From: Climacium dendroides
Lineage: Eukaryota > Streptophyta > Bryopsida > Hypnales > Climaciaceae
DNA: 64,000 nucleotides
NCBI GenBank assembly: GCA_950106755.1
Contig: OX467082.1
Coordinates: 15,004,001 to 15,068,000, forward strand
Direction: 5' to 3'
A model generated the notes under the pieces. That model made no database searches. It saw only the letters and a program-made list of their open reading frames with translations, and was not told the DNA's origin. Both the position numbers and the translations under genes were made by a program. Below are positions 36,401 to 49,013 of the stretch, piece after piece (within the stretch, counting starts at the first letter, position 1; every line of letters starts with the position of its first letter).

Positions 36401-39112
36401 AATCTTAATGAAAGTGGAATTCAAAGTTTATCTGAATCTTTTGGAACATTAAGCCTCTTGAAAGTATTGATTTTGAGGGGTTGTTCCAAACTTGAGGAGT
36501 TACCAAATTCATTTGGAGACCTCCAAAATATAAAAGACTTGGATCTCAATGAAAGTGGAATTCAAAATTTACCTGAATCTTTTGGAACATTGAGCTTCTT
36601 GGAGGTGTTGAATTTGGGTGGTTGTTCCAAGCTTGAGAACCTACCAAATTCATTTGGAGGCCTCCAAAATTTGAAAAACTTGGATCTTGGATGGAGTGGA
36701 ATCCAAAGTTTACCTGAATCCTTTGGAACATTGAGCTTCTTGGAGGTGTTGAATTTGGGTGGTTGTTCCAAGCTTGAGAACCTACCATGTTCATTTGGAG
36801 GCCTTTAAAAGTTGAAAAACTTGGATCTTGGAGGGAGTGGAATCCAAAGTTTACTTGAATCCTTTGGAACATTGAGCTTCTTGGAGGTGTTGAATTTGGG
36901 TGGTTGTTCCAAGCTTGAGAAGCTACCATTTTCATTTGGAGGCCTCCGAAAGTTGAAAAACTTGAATCTTGGATGGAGTGGAATCCAAAGTTTACCTGAA
37001 TCCTTTGGAACATTGAACTTCTGGGAGGTGTTGAATTTGGGTGGTTGTTCCAAGCTTGAGAAGCTACCATGTTCATTTGGAGGCCTCCGAAAGTTGAAAA
37101 ACTTGGATCTTGGATGGAGTGGAATCCAAAGTTTGTCTGAATCTTTTGGAACATTAAGCCTCTTGAAAGTATTGAATTTTGATGGTTGTTCTGAGCTTGA
37201 AAAGCTACCAAATTTATTTGGAACTCTCCAAAGTTTGAAAAACTTGCATTTTCAACGTAGTGGAATTCGAAGTTTACCTGAATCTTTTGGAACATTGAGC
37301 CTGTTGGAGGAGTTGAATTTGCAAGGGTGTTTCAAGCTTGAGAAGCTACCAAATTCAATTGGAGGCCTCTATAATTTAAAACACTTGGTTCTATATGGAA
37401 GTGGAATCCAAAGTTTACCTGAATGTTTTGGAACATTGAGCAAGTTGGTAGTGTTGAATTTGCAAGGTTGTTTTAAGCTTGAGAAGTTACCAAATTCATT
37501 TGGAGGCCTCCAAAGTTTGAGAAACTTGGCTCTCAATCAAAATAGGATTCAAAGTTTACCCGAGTCTTTTGGAACATTGAGCCTCTTGGAAGTGTTAAAT
37601 TTGTGGGGTTGTTTCAAGCTTCAGAAGCTACCAAATTCAATTGGAGGCCTCCAAAATTTGAAGAACTTGGATCTTAATCTAAGTGGAATCCATAGTTTAC
37701 CTGAATCTTTTGGAACATTGACAAAGTTGGAAGTGTTGAATTTGTGGGGTTGTTCCAACTTTGAGAACCTACCACAATCATTTGGAGGCCTTCTAAATTT
37801 GAAAGGCTTGTATTTTAATGGAATTGGAATCCATAGTTTACCTGAATCTTTTGGAGCATTGAGCAAGTTAGAAGTGTTGAATTTATGGGGTTGTTCCAAA
37901 CTTGAGAAGCTACCAAATTCATTTGGAGGCCTCCAAAATTTGAAAAACTTGGATTTAGATGGAAATGGAATCTCAAATTTACCTGAATGTTTTGGAACAC
38001 TAAGCCTCTTGGAAGTGTTGAATTTGTGGGGTTGTTCCAAGCTTGAGAAGCTACCACATTCATTTGGAGACCTCCAAAATTTAAAAGACTTGGATCTCAA
38101 TGAAAGTGGAATTCAAAGTTTACCTGAATCTTTTGGATCATTAAGCAAGTTGGAAGTGTTGAATTTGTGCGGTTGTTCCAAGCTTGAGAAACTACCAGAT
38201 TCATTTGGAGGCCTCCTAAATTTAAAAGACTTGGATCTCAATGAAAGTGGAATCCAAAGTTTACCTGAATCTTTTGGAACATTGAGCCTCTTGGAGGTGT
38301 TGAATTTGTGTGGTTGTTCCAAACTTAAGAAGCTACCAAATTCATTTGGAGGCCTCCAAAATTTAGAACAATTGGATCTCAATCTAAGTGGAATCCAAAG
38401 TTTACCTGAATCTTTGGAAACATTGACCAATTTGGAAGTGTTGAATTTACGAGACTGTTCATTGCTTGAGAAACTTCCAAATTCATTGAGGGGCCTCCAA
38501 AATTTGAAAAACTTGGACGTAGATGGAAGTGGAATCCAAAGTTTAACCGAGTCTTTTGGAAAACTAAACAAGTTGGAAGTGCTGAATTTGCGAGGATGTT
38601 CTAAGCTTGAGAAGCTACCACATTTATTTGAAGGCCTCTAAAGTTTGAAAAACTTAGATGTGAATAGAAGTGGAATCCAAAGTTTACCTGAGTCTTATGG
38701 AGCATTGAGCAAGTTGGAAGTGTTGAATTTGTGGGGTTGTTCCAAGCTTGAGAAGCTACCAAATTCATTTGGAAGCCTCCAAAATTTGAAATACTTGGAT
38801 CTTAATCAAAGTGGAATCCAAAATTTATCTGAATCTTTTGGAACATTAAGCGTCTTAAAAGTATTGATTTTGTGGGGTTGCTCCAAGCTTGAGAAGCTAC
38901 CAAATTCATTTGGAGGCCTTCAAAATTTGAAATACTTGGATTTGAATCAAAGTGGAATCCAAAGTTTACCCGAATCTTTTGGATCATTGAGCAAGTTGGA
39001 AGTGTTGAATTTGTGCGGTTGTTCCAAGCTTGAGAAACTACCAGATTCATTTGGAGGCCTCCTCAATTTGAAACACTTGGATCTTAAAGATAGTGGAATC
39101 AAAGTTACCTGA
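33423..39112 (+). pseudogene. TNL-C: TIR-NB-ARC-LRR with two nonsense codons in the LRR
   Basis: Exons are 33423-33480, 33644-34097, 34199-35318 and 35615-39112, the same lengths as TNL-A except for the LRR exon. TIR and NB-ARC are intact and very close to TNL-A. The LRR exon has 23 units of 141 bp. A TAA at 36806-36808 in unit 7 (GGL*KLKNL) and another at 38639-38641 in unit 20 (FEGL*SLKNL) interrupt it; both fit C-to-T change at a CAA or CGA codon. Read to the first stop the protein is 941 aa, with complete TIR, NB-ARC and about 13 of the expected 46 LRRs. It could be expressed in that form, but loss of most of the LRR makes normal recognition doubtful. Sequencing or consensus error should be excluded. 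Confidence 0.88.
36002..39103 (+). repeat. 141-bp LRR array of TNL-C (units 2-23)
   Basis: Units start every 141 bp from 36002 to 38963. The exon is 564 bp (exactly four units) longer than that of TNL-A. Units 6-9 form a near-identical local group (SFLEVLNLGGCSKLE, LDLGWSGIQ) that TNL-A has in fewer copies, so expansion happened there. Confidence 0.93.
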
Positions 39113-41986
39113 ACCTTTTAGAACATTGAACCTCTTGGAAGTATTGAATTTGTAGGGTTGTTTCAAGCTTAAGAAGCTACCAAGTCCATTAGGAGGCTTC
39201 TTGAATATGAACCACTTAGATCTTTGAAGAAGTGGAATCAAAAATTGGTTGGACTCTATAGGTGGTTTCATAAGTACTTCAGATTTGAGGCTATTTTGTT
39301 TTTCCATCTAGAATTAGCTTGAATTTCCACATTTGGAAAATTTTGTAACTTAGTACTCTTAAATCTTTGTACCACAACTCTTAGAATTCTATATGAGTCC
39401 TTTAGTCAATTAACAAATTTGTAAAAGTTGAATTTGGTGCATTGTTTGTAGTTTGAAATCTCTAATTGTCAGGAAGTATATTGTTAGGTGATGTTGAAAT
39501 ATACTTTGAAGATCACTTGGCAACTTGATGGAGCATGTGATTTATTTCAGTTGAATAAGGCATGACTTTCACATGGTTTCCCATTTGATTATTAGTGAAA
39601 TAATGGATTGTTGTATCTAGTCATCTATTAATTTGTATTATGTTCAATTTCTAAGTGTCATTTGTTCTACAATTTATATTATATGCTTGCATTTCTAGTG
39701 TGCTCTTATTTTCTTATGGGTGGAATTTTCCCACCTTTTGTTTTCATATATAATGCAAGGTTGCAATCACAAGACCAAGGTGTATTTGAATGCTACCAAC
39801 ACTTGAACTTGGTTAGTCCTTTTTTAGAAACTGATGAAGTTCTAAGCTTGAATTCTCCCTAGAACTTCAATGATGTAAGAATTTTGTATCACCCTAATAC
39901 ACAATAGTTAATCTCATAAGATTCTTGAGGAGACCGAGTGTCTTTATTAATTTAGTACTTTGTTTGGTAGCTTACAAAAACTCAAGAACCTAAGTTCCTT
40001 CAATTCCCAAGTGCCATCAAGGGGCCATTTCATGAACCATGTCATTTTTAGAGTGATGATCATGACATTCGGATGGATGCCTTTAAGGTTGCATTACCCC
40101 AAGCAACTCGCATTACTAGAGTCTAGAACCCCAATTGCCTTGATGTTGATTGTGGGATTTTCTTATAAATAGAAAAAGAAATAGTTTCCAATTAAATTGT
40201 TGCTACCAATTCTAACTAATGTCCATTTTCTAGACAATGAATAGATTCAAATTGTTGTTTTTGTTTCGTTCTTGTTTGAATGAAAGTCATTTTAATTTTG
40301 GGTGTTACTTGGTCAAGTTATTGTCTTATCTAATGGTTGGATTTGGTGTTACTAGAGTACATATTTTCTAAAATTACAAATGTGAAAGTGTGTCAAGTGG
40401 TCAAATTGCATTGACTCTAGTTCAAAACTAGATTTCCAAAAATGAGGTCATAAATGTAAAGAATACAAAAATTTCAAAAAATCATCATGTTAAGAGAACC
40501 TCATTTCAACTCATTCCAACAAGTTTTTCTCAAAAATGATAATATTTTGCTTGTAATTGAATTTCAATGGAATTTGAAATTTCTCTTTCCAAATTTATAG
40601 AAAATTATTGGTAATAGCATTGGTGAATCTAACCATATCAATGGAATGTAAAACTCAAAATCTATAACTTTTCTTTGTATATCACTTCCAAAATATCCTT
40701 ATGGGAAATTTCATTAAAATGGCAATATTTTGCATGCCATTTATGCAAGTTATGAGCACATATGATAGTGCTTCTCGGCATGTCAATCTCATAGATGTGC
40801 CAATTTTGTCCCCAACAAGTCCAAATTACAACACAACTTCCATGTTTCTTCACCCCCATGCCATCTTTTTATGCAATTTCTTCCATTTTGTGGTTCCTCT
40901 TTGTGCCATTTTTACAGAATAATCACTATTTTAACGAAATTCCCCATCCTTCCAAGTTGTACTTTATAATGGGTTTTTTCCAAATCATCAATTTCAAAAA
41001 AGACTCCAAACATTTAGGGAGTTCTTTGGCATCTTAGCATTTATGTTCTACATCAATTTAGTCCATGGTATACAAATGGGAGTGGCAAGAGGTATTCATG
41101 AATGTTGAAGATAAAGCAAACTAGTAAATGATAATTAGCCTTCCGACATTATGATAATTTGTCTATCATGTAACCAATTGGTAGTATCTCTCTCGTATTG
41201 AATGTAAATTGTCTTACCATTTCATCTAGTATAATCATAGCCAAATTAATATATAATCAATTTTTTTTGCTACTACTTAAAAAATTAGCAAGATTTTGCA
41301 ATTGACATTAGAGGGGGGATTTTCATTATTAATCTCAAATATAATGATAATAAAATTGAGACACTTCATGAAATTGAGATACATCTTGTAATTGAAACTT
41401 GCTTGTGAGAAGATAGTTATTATTTTTGCTAAATAAAAACATTAGTAATATGAACCATTAATTGGTTATGTATACATTTCATGTCTTATATTGGAGTTGT
41501 GGATTCACATTAAAAAGTTTATACGCTTCACTAATTCCTTCACAATGCCTCTACAAGTAGAGTGGTAGTCCACTTTTGGTACCAAATTCTATAATGAAAT
41601 AGATATGTACTATAGAAGTACAATTAAAATGATGCAAAATGCATTTCCTAATTATGCAATAACAACAAACAAATGTATCATGGGGATTAACATCTATTAT
41701 ATTGCCACAAAATTATAATAGAAACAATATAACATCTTAGTACATACAAACATCTTAGAACATGTAAATGCAAAATTACATTCTATTTTAACTCCCAAAA
41801 GATTAGTCTACTAACATAAGTACCCACTATTCATCCTTGTGTCTTTCATGCATTGTTGCTAGAACCAGATATAAAGGTCATTTTTGATGATTTGATGATG
41901 TTGATTTATAGTTTGGGGATTTTAATTCTTAGATTTGAAGTTTCCTTTTTTGCTCATACCGATGGAAAGGTGGGTAAAAAATTGAG
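39113..41986. other. TNL-C 3' flank
   Basis: Non-coding; carries the fossil LRR at 39113-39240 and is then paralogous to 16471-19198. At 41966-41971 (aaaggt) it passes directly into sequence matching 21182 onward, so the 2-kb insertion of the A flank is missing here. Confidence 0.6.
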
Positions 41987-42135
41987 CACCACTAGAAAAT
42001 TTTGTTTTTCTGTTGTTTTGGTCGCGTTGATCCAGTCAAAATTTGACAGAAATCTATCGATTTCAACAGATTTCTGTCAGATTTTGACCGTATCAACGCG
42101 ACCAAAACAACAGAAAAACAAAATTTTCTAGTAGT
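41987..42135. mobile_element. 149-bp hairpin element, CACTA-like MITE
   Basis: Two arms of about 65 bp (about 41991-42054 and 42069-42132) are nearly perfect reverse complements. The ends read caccactagaaaa and ttttctagtagt. GAG lies on both sides (41984-41986 and 42136-42138). The paralogous A flank at 21191-21200 reads tttgagtgga, an uninterrupted empty site. It is non-coding; transcribed, it would fold into a long hairpin. The last G of the element and first G of the duplication overlap, so the right end may be 42136. Confidence 0.85.
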
Positions 42136-43150
42136 GAGTGGAGTACAAACCCTCTTGCACATGACTAAGCTTGAAGCTTTATATGATTAGAACCCCAACA
42201 GAACAAAAACTCTAAACCACAAATAAAGCACAAGGAACTCTCATAAAATGGTGAAGTGGCAAAGAATTGAATGCTTGAGAATGGACATCTTGTATACAGA
42301 GCTTTCCTTAGAATTGAGTGACAGTCTCCGGTAACAATCTTAGTTATCACTCACCACAAATTTTTGTGGTTCTAAGATTGCATTGCTCCTTGATTTGTAG
42401 AAATTTCATTTTTTTTCTGTGGCATTTCTAATTGCAAATCTTTTTATTAGGCTATGTCTTGAGTGTAAATGTGTGATGTACATAGAAAGATTGAAAAATG
42501 ATCATAAATTAAACAACTTGTCAACTTACTATGGATTAGGGATTCATGGATTTTTTGAATTTTTGTGTGGTTTAACTCAAAGGTCAAGAAATAGTAGACT
42601 ATGATGACTTTCAATATTACTATCGAAATGAAGAATGCTCCTATTGGTACATAAATTGGATCAATTCTAGAAAAGTTCCTTGGTGACCTTTTAGGATTAA
42701 AGTAGTAATGAACATTCAATCTTATTTTTACCTTCTACACCTAAAACTCAATGGAATTTCATCCTGAAAATCAACAAAATATTGTAATATATCCAAGATC
42801 GGATATCAATCCCTTCAAATGAAGGATTTATGGTTTGAAACTAACCAATTCAATTCATCATACCTATAAAAAAGTATATGATTAAACACAAGGGCCAAGG
42901 GCCAAAAAAATGTATTTAAAAACAAATGCCAAAGTTGTTGTGATATTATTTCTCAATGAAAATAAAATTGTGTGGAAAAAACGAATCTTTCTATTTTGAA
43001 GCATTTATTGAATCACATTCGCCAATTTTAATTAACTAGAAAGAACAACACCCTTTACTAACAATTACAATAATTTAGTGATGAAGCTATAAGTTATAAA
43101 ATATAGATATAGAGATAGAGAGAGATACATACAATTGTTTATCAATCACC
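42136..43150. other. Distal TNL-C flank
   Basis: Paralogous to 21197-21347 plus 23221-24083, with the CACTA element absent (continuous text ggacatcttgtataca near 42285). Non-coding. Paralogy ends at 43150. Confidence 0.6.
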
Positions 43151-44092
43151 AAAATAAATGAAGAACAATGCATATATTGGTAGAAAGAACAATAAAAAAA
43201 TTCACATTTACATCGTTCAAGAAAACCCAAGTTGGATTTTTTATCTAACCTTTAACTCCTAAAAGACAATAAGTTCATAAGGTGCTTTTTGAAGGCTCAT
43301 ATAGGTTCATATAAGGTCATTTTTGAATGTATGGAAGTAAAAGATGCACGCTTGTATTAGCTTTGTGAAAATAGAATTTTTTTTTCCAGTTGTTTGCTTG
43401 CTTGAATTAAATGTTATAGGGTTCAAAAGTTTAGGGGCAACTTACACAATGTGCCAATAGAGAAGATATAAATAAATTGAAGCCCTAAAGTGAACACATT
43501 CAACAAATATTTCAAATGCAAAGACATTAAGATGTAGCAATGGTTCATGTTCCCATCTATACTATCTCTACAATGGCTAATGCAATTCCATGTTCTCAAT
43601 TCCAAAAATATTCAAATATCATGACGTCCAACGTCATTTGTATGTTTGTCAAATTGTGAATATTTTTAAATTGCATAAAAGTCAACTTCCTTTAATTTTT
43701 GTGTACAACAATCTAAAATGATGTATATCAATATATAGAGGCACAAAATGTTTCTTTGAAATTCTAAATTTTTTTTTATAAAATTTAAAGCGATTCCTCA
43801 GTGTTGTTCATCACTGGAAGTGCATCTAAAACCATCCTAATTGCATTGTTGTGTTGGAGATGTAAATTTCAGGCCAGAATTTCCAGGGGGGGGGGGTGCA
43901 ACAGAGTCATGGAATGGCACTTGAAAAACAGGCAAGGGGGTTCATATGACATTACAATTGACTCTACTACCTATAAATCTTTGTTATTACTGATCATAAG
44001 TGTACGTACTTTCTTCTTCAGAAGATGAAAACTTTAGACAAGAATTTGCAGGGGGTGATTTTGCATAATCCCGAGTAGTACCTTTGGTGTAG

Positions 44093-44387
44093 TACACTAA
44101 AATTGGTAAAGAGTGTTGGCTACACTAATTGTCAACAATAACACTAATTGTGATTTGCAAGGTTAGTGTTAGAACATTATTTACCTATTCTAACGCTATT
44201 TTAGCTCTATAGTAAAATTTGGTCATTTCAACATTTCTACAAGAGTTTCCCAAGGAAGAACTAGAGTTTGACGGCGGGAGTTAAGTGCTCCAACACTATT
44301 TACACATAAATTGGAAAATAGTGTTGAGGGTAAAAAACAGGGAACAACACTAATTATCACCCAACACTATTTACCAATTTTAGTGTA
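44093..44387. mobile_element. Second copy of the 5336-5683 MITE family
   Basis: 44093-44119 and 44361-44387 are inverted repeats with one mismatch in 27 (tacactaaaattggtaaa at the left end). The interior shares 'acactaattgtcaacaa' and 'aacactatttacc' phrases with the 5336 element. It is shorter (295 against 348 bp), diverged and non-coding. Confidence 0.75.
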
Positions 44388-46429
44388 TTGGGGAAGCCCA
44401 AATATGTTCAAACATGTTTGCCCCTCCAATCATTTTGGATTTACAATCAATCTCCATGCTCTTTTCAATACACTAATTTGAGTATTTGCACGGATTAAAC
44501 TCCCCAATGGGCTGGGTTGCAAAATTTTGGAGAAACACAGAGCTCAAGATTACATATAGATCCAAGGGTTGTATATGAGAAGGATTAGGAGTTATAATTC
44601 TCTTCTAAGGTAGGCAAGCCTACCCTCATTTGGACATCTTAGGGCCAATTCGAAGAGGGGCACATATTTTTTTCCTATAGATGAGTGCTTGTTTCATGAG
44701 TCAAACCTAGGTGGAATTATTATTTTTCAATCAAATTTAAAATTTCTGTGAATTTTTGAAGTGATCAACCCCTAAAATTATAAAATGGCCTTTAGGCTTG
44801 AGCTATAAACACCCAACAAACAATTTAAAACCATCTAATCAAATACTAGATATTCTTTATTAATAGAGTGACACGTTATTCTTTGTTGTCATAAAATCCT
44901 TGATTTTGTCATAGTATTCTTTGATTTTGTTATAAAATGAAGAAAATTGGAGGGATTTTAGGTGGAATTAGGGTAAAAAAAAGGTGACAAAATTGGGCTG
45001 GTCTATTGATGGAATTGGGTTGCAAACAATAATGGGCTAGTCTACCTTAACCAACCAAGAAGACACACTCAATTGCCTTCAACACTAGACTTGGCATTGT
45101 ATTACTTACAGCCAAAATAACAACATTTATACAATATTGGGATATTGAGGCATTATCCCTTGAGTGTCCCAATGCCTCAAATATAGCCTTGCATAATTGA
45201 AAGGTTGTCATGTTTGACTATTATAATCTTTTCAATGATATAGTCAAAACATTTGTCCATTTTCTTGTAGCTCCAAGTCTCCAATCAGTTTCTATGAATC
45301 TCATTTGGGTGACAAATTGATTGGAATGAGTTCAAAGGATCTGGATTTTAAACATGTGCTAGGTGCTTAGGGGTTAAGAGAATGTAAAACCTATTATTAA
45401 GGAAGAATTCCTTGCCGTTTGCACCTATAGCTCTTTTCCAACCACATCAACTTCCACTGTAGATGTTTTTTAAGTCCTCACCGCTAGTGTAGCAAGGGTT
45501 GAGAATTAAGAAAGCGCGCATTCTCTTCCATCATTTCAATGTAATCAATTTCCAACAAGGTATACGCCCAAATACCTCACTTTGCACATAAATCAAGCAC
45601 TTAACCTTGGAACGCCATTGGCACCATCCTCTAGTACCTAGATGACAATGGAATGAATTCTAAAGCTATTAGAAGTAATTTTTCAACCCCATTTTCCTTG
45701 TTGACCTTTCATGTCGGGTTATGAAGAGTATCCAATTGATTTTGCACATGTTTTTTTTTCATGTTAATGGGAAGTTAGCAAAAAAAAACAAATCACAAAA
45801 TATATTGGTTTAATATTTTGGGAAGTTGTTACTCCTTGCTTTAGATCTGAAATTTCTTCACAAAAATCATACTTTCTGAGTTTGAGCCCAACTAACAAAA
45901 CAAAGGTCATCTACTCTAGTTTTTACTCCAATTTGAATTTTGAAAAATTTGTTAATATTGAATATTTTATTGCAATTTGAACTTTGGATGTATTTTCAAT
46001 GTCTATTGAATTCTAATTATTGAATGAAATGGAAATTGAATTTACACTATGATGTTTTTCATTGTGAATATACACATAATTATGGTGAAATTTTCTGATT
46101 TTTTGAAATACTTTTCTATCTGATGTGATTTTTCTTCACTTTATCTTCAAAAATTCTCTAAAAAAATCGATTTTTCTTAAAAAAATCTAAACTTTTCGTG
46201 AAGTAAAAAGGATATAAAAATTTCCGTACATATCTAAGTTGCAAATGGCAACAAACTGAGTGTTGAGTAAATCACTGACATGGAGACTTTCTTTTATTCA
46301 CATTCGTAGTTTTGTTCTTACCAAAACAAGCAATGCTCTGTGCTGATTCTGGTGATACAAATTGTGTCCCCATCCGAACTACATATTTTTACAAATGATC
46401 AATTTTTAACCCGTAAACGTCTGGACTTT

Positions 46430-46905
46430 TCTCCAGAATTGACAATTTGGAGAAAATCATTATAAAGTGCTATTTGGAATGATATAGAAGTGATATACAA
46501 AGGAAAGTTGTAGATTTTGAATTTTAGATTCCATCAAACTATACAATTAGATTCAGCAATGCCATCACCAATATTTTTCTATAAATTTGGAAAGGGAAAT
46601 TTCAAAATTCCTTCAAAATTTGATTACAAGCAAAATATGATCACTTTTTGAGCAAAACTTACAAAAATGGATTCAAAATGAGGTTCTCTGTACATGGTGA
46701 TTTCTTGAAATTTTTGTGCTCTTTACATCTATGACCTCATTTTTGCAAATCTCGTTTTGAACTAGAGTCAATGTAATTTGAACACTTGACACACTTCCGC
46801 ATTTGTAATTTTAGAAAAATTTGTATTCTAATAACACCAAATCCAACCATTAGATAAGACAAGAACTTGATAAAGTAGGATGACTTTCATCTAAGTAGGA
46901 TGACT
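46430..46905 (-). repeat. Inverted, diverged copy of the TNL 3' flank
   Basis: Read on the minus strand this follows 17520-17960 of the TNL-A flank: 'gacaagaacttgat' against 'gtcaagttattgtc' reversed, then matches to ccaaccattagataagac, ctagagtcaatg and gcaaaatatgatc. Divergence is much higher than between the three direct flanks, so it is either an older duplicate or a shared transposon-derived repeat. Confidence 0.7.
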
Positions 46906-47128
46906 GTGAGATTGAAAGAATGTGATAATTCCTCAATGTAGGGGACGAATCCCATTCCTGACCACTTAAATAGTTCCATGTATCTGCACGATGGTTTTAT
47001 TAATGGGTAAATTTTCAAGTGTGAAGCAATAGAGTTTGGAAGGTTTCCATACTTTTTCATATTTTTATTTTTCCATACATAATTATTGTGAATTTTGGAG
47101 CAAAAGATTTCATTCCTCCCACTCTGGT

Positions 47129-47448
47129 CACATAGACCTTCCTATTTCTGACTAAGGGTTGGTTGCAAAATCCACCGAGGGTTGGTTGCAATGTTGAGGG
47201 GCTTTTTTAGCAATTACAATGTGGCACAATTGCGCTGGGAACTATGCTGTAATTATGGGAACTATGCTGTAATTAAGGGAGCCGACCCATTCCGGACTAT
47301 ATAGACTACAATCTTTCCAATCAATAGGAGAAAGTAGGAGATTAATTATGGCACAATCTCCAATGCAGTCGTGGTGCATTACGATTGAGTACAATCTTGG
47401 TTGATTTTGCAACTAACCTATGGTTGGAAATAGGAGGACCTATATGAC
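47129..47448. mobile_element. Imperfect inverted-repeat element
   Basis: Left arm (about 47129-47190) contains cctatttctgactaaggg then ttggttgcaaaatcc. The right arm (about 47385-47448), reverse complemented, contains cctatttccaaccatagg then ttagttgcaaaatcaacc. Between them is a perfect 20-bp tandem duplication (gggaactatgctgtaattaw at 47237 and 47257). No coding frame. The words taagggagccgacccat (about 47275) recur inverted near 47623-47640. Confidence 0.5.
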
Positions 47449-48711
47449 AAGAATATATCAAATAAAATCTTTAACTAAAAAAATTGTAATAATCATATTT
47501 TGAGAAATTAAATTCTGAAAAAATATGAAATCCTTCTAAACTCTATTTCTGTACATGGGAAAAATTCTCCACTCAAGAAAACAACACTCTAGATATGCAA
47601 AATTGAATGAGTGTCCAGAAATGGGTCGGCTCCCTTAATCTCCTGCACAGAAAGAGAGCGGCCTATATTGCTACAATGCAAGGGTGATCAGGCATTTTAG
47701 GTTTAAGATATATATGCCACCACCAAGTAAATTGTCAAGCACGTAAAATTGAGCCTATCCACTCCTGAGAACCAATGAAGGACGCATTCTTATCTCCAAT
47801 CTCCACAAGTGTTCCCTGAATTTTTCTGCAGAAAGAATATGAAAAATTTCACCATTTAAGCCATTTCTTACAGGCTTCCAGATATTACAAGCAATTATGT
47901 TCAGTACTGAAATCAGGATTATTGAATTCATGTTTGACAGCAGATCAAATTTGTACGTGAAATCCTTCCATTAACTTGATCTATAGTCTAAGGTACGTAC
48001 ACCCAAATGTGCCACTGACCTTAAATCGCCATCTAAACCATATGTACATCTCCAAAATCAGTTCTGTACCTATGTGGTAGAAACGCTTTTAAAACCAAAC
48101 TTTGTTCCTTAATAACTTTTGCATACAATATCCAAATGCCACGTTCTCTGGGGCGTTGGAACCTCCTTTCACTTGCCAACAAGAACATATGAAAATTTGA
48201 CCAGTCTAATAATAGATAATAGGCTCGGTAGCAAAAAGTGGCAGTTTGAGGTGTATCTACCTTATAGTGAGGAACAGAACTCCATAAGTTGGTGGAAACA
48301 TTACAGGCATTTACAATTCTTTCAGAATGATCCTGTTCTCATATGGATGGACTTTTCCTATCCAAATGGATTTTTGAAAAGGTGCCACTGGTGAGTAGGA
48401 ACAGGTACAGAAGAATAATGTTGGAGTCTGACCCAAGAGAATGATGATAGTTTGCAAAGATGGGTGCACACAGCCCAAGCCCTAAAAAGGCAAGTGGAAA
48501 TCATTCTTTCAGAGTGTTTGATGCTACTATAGAGTCACCGTACAACAAAGAAAACAAAAGTGAATCCAACCCAGAATTTACACATACAAGCGTACTGCTA
48601 CAGATGTAGGATTCATAGAACATTTTCAAAGCCAATTCAACACCCTCAAATGTATAATACAAGTATTGATTTTCTTTCTCTATTTTCTCACTAGTGATAG
48701 TGAGGGTGGTA

Positions 48712-49013
48712 CATTACAATAAATTTGAGGCCTCTAGAGGGCTATTAAGGTTTTGATTCTCGGCATGCCGCAGTGCAAGTATAGGAATTTTTTAAATTAA
48801 AATATTAAAATATTAAAAAATTAATATTAAAATACTAAAAAATACTAAAAAAGATTAAAACCTGATGTGATGCTGACGTGACACAAATAGTGCCACATTA
48901 GCTGCTGTCATTAAAAAAATAATAAAAAATAAAAAACAATTTTATTTCTTCTATAATTGCACCCGGGGGGTTGACACTAACGCCCCTCCGGAGGCCTGAA
49001 ATTTTTTGTAATG
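48712..49013. mobile_element. 302-bp MITE-like element
   Basis: The left end cattacaataaatttgaggc and the reverse complement of the right end (cattacaaaaaatttcaggc) match over about 30 bp with a few differences. The interior is AT-rich (aaatattaaaa runs) and non-coding. A clean target duplication is not visible. Confidence 0.65.

Noticed and set aside
36812..39112. Two downstream open frames of TNL-C as independent LRR-only genes
   Set aside because: They are the continuation of the same exon after nonsense codons, in the same frame and repeat register.
48790..48860. AT-rich run as an origin or matrix-attachment site
   Set aside because: It lies inside a MITE-like element and is simply AT-rich; no specific motif supports a function.
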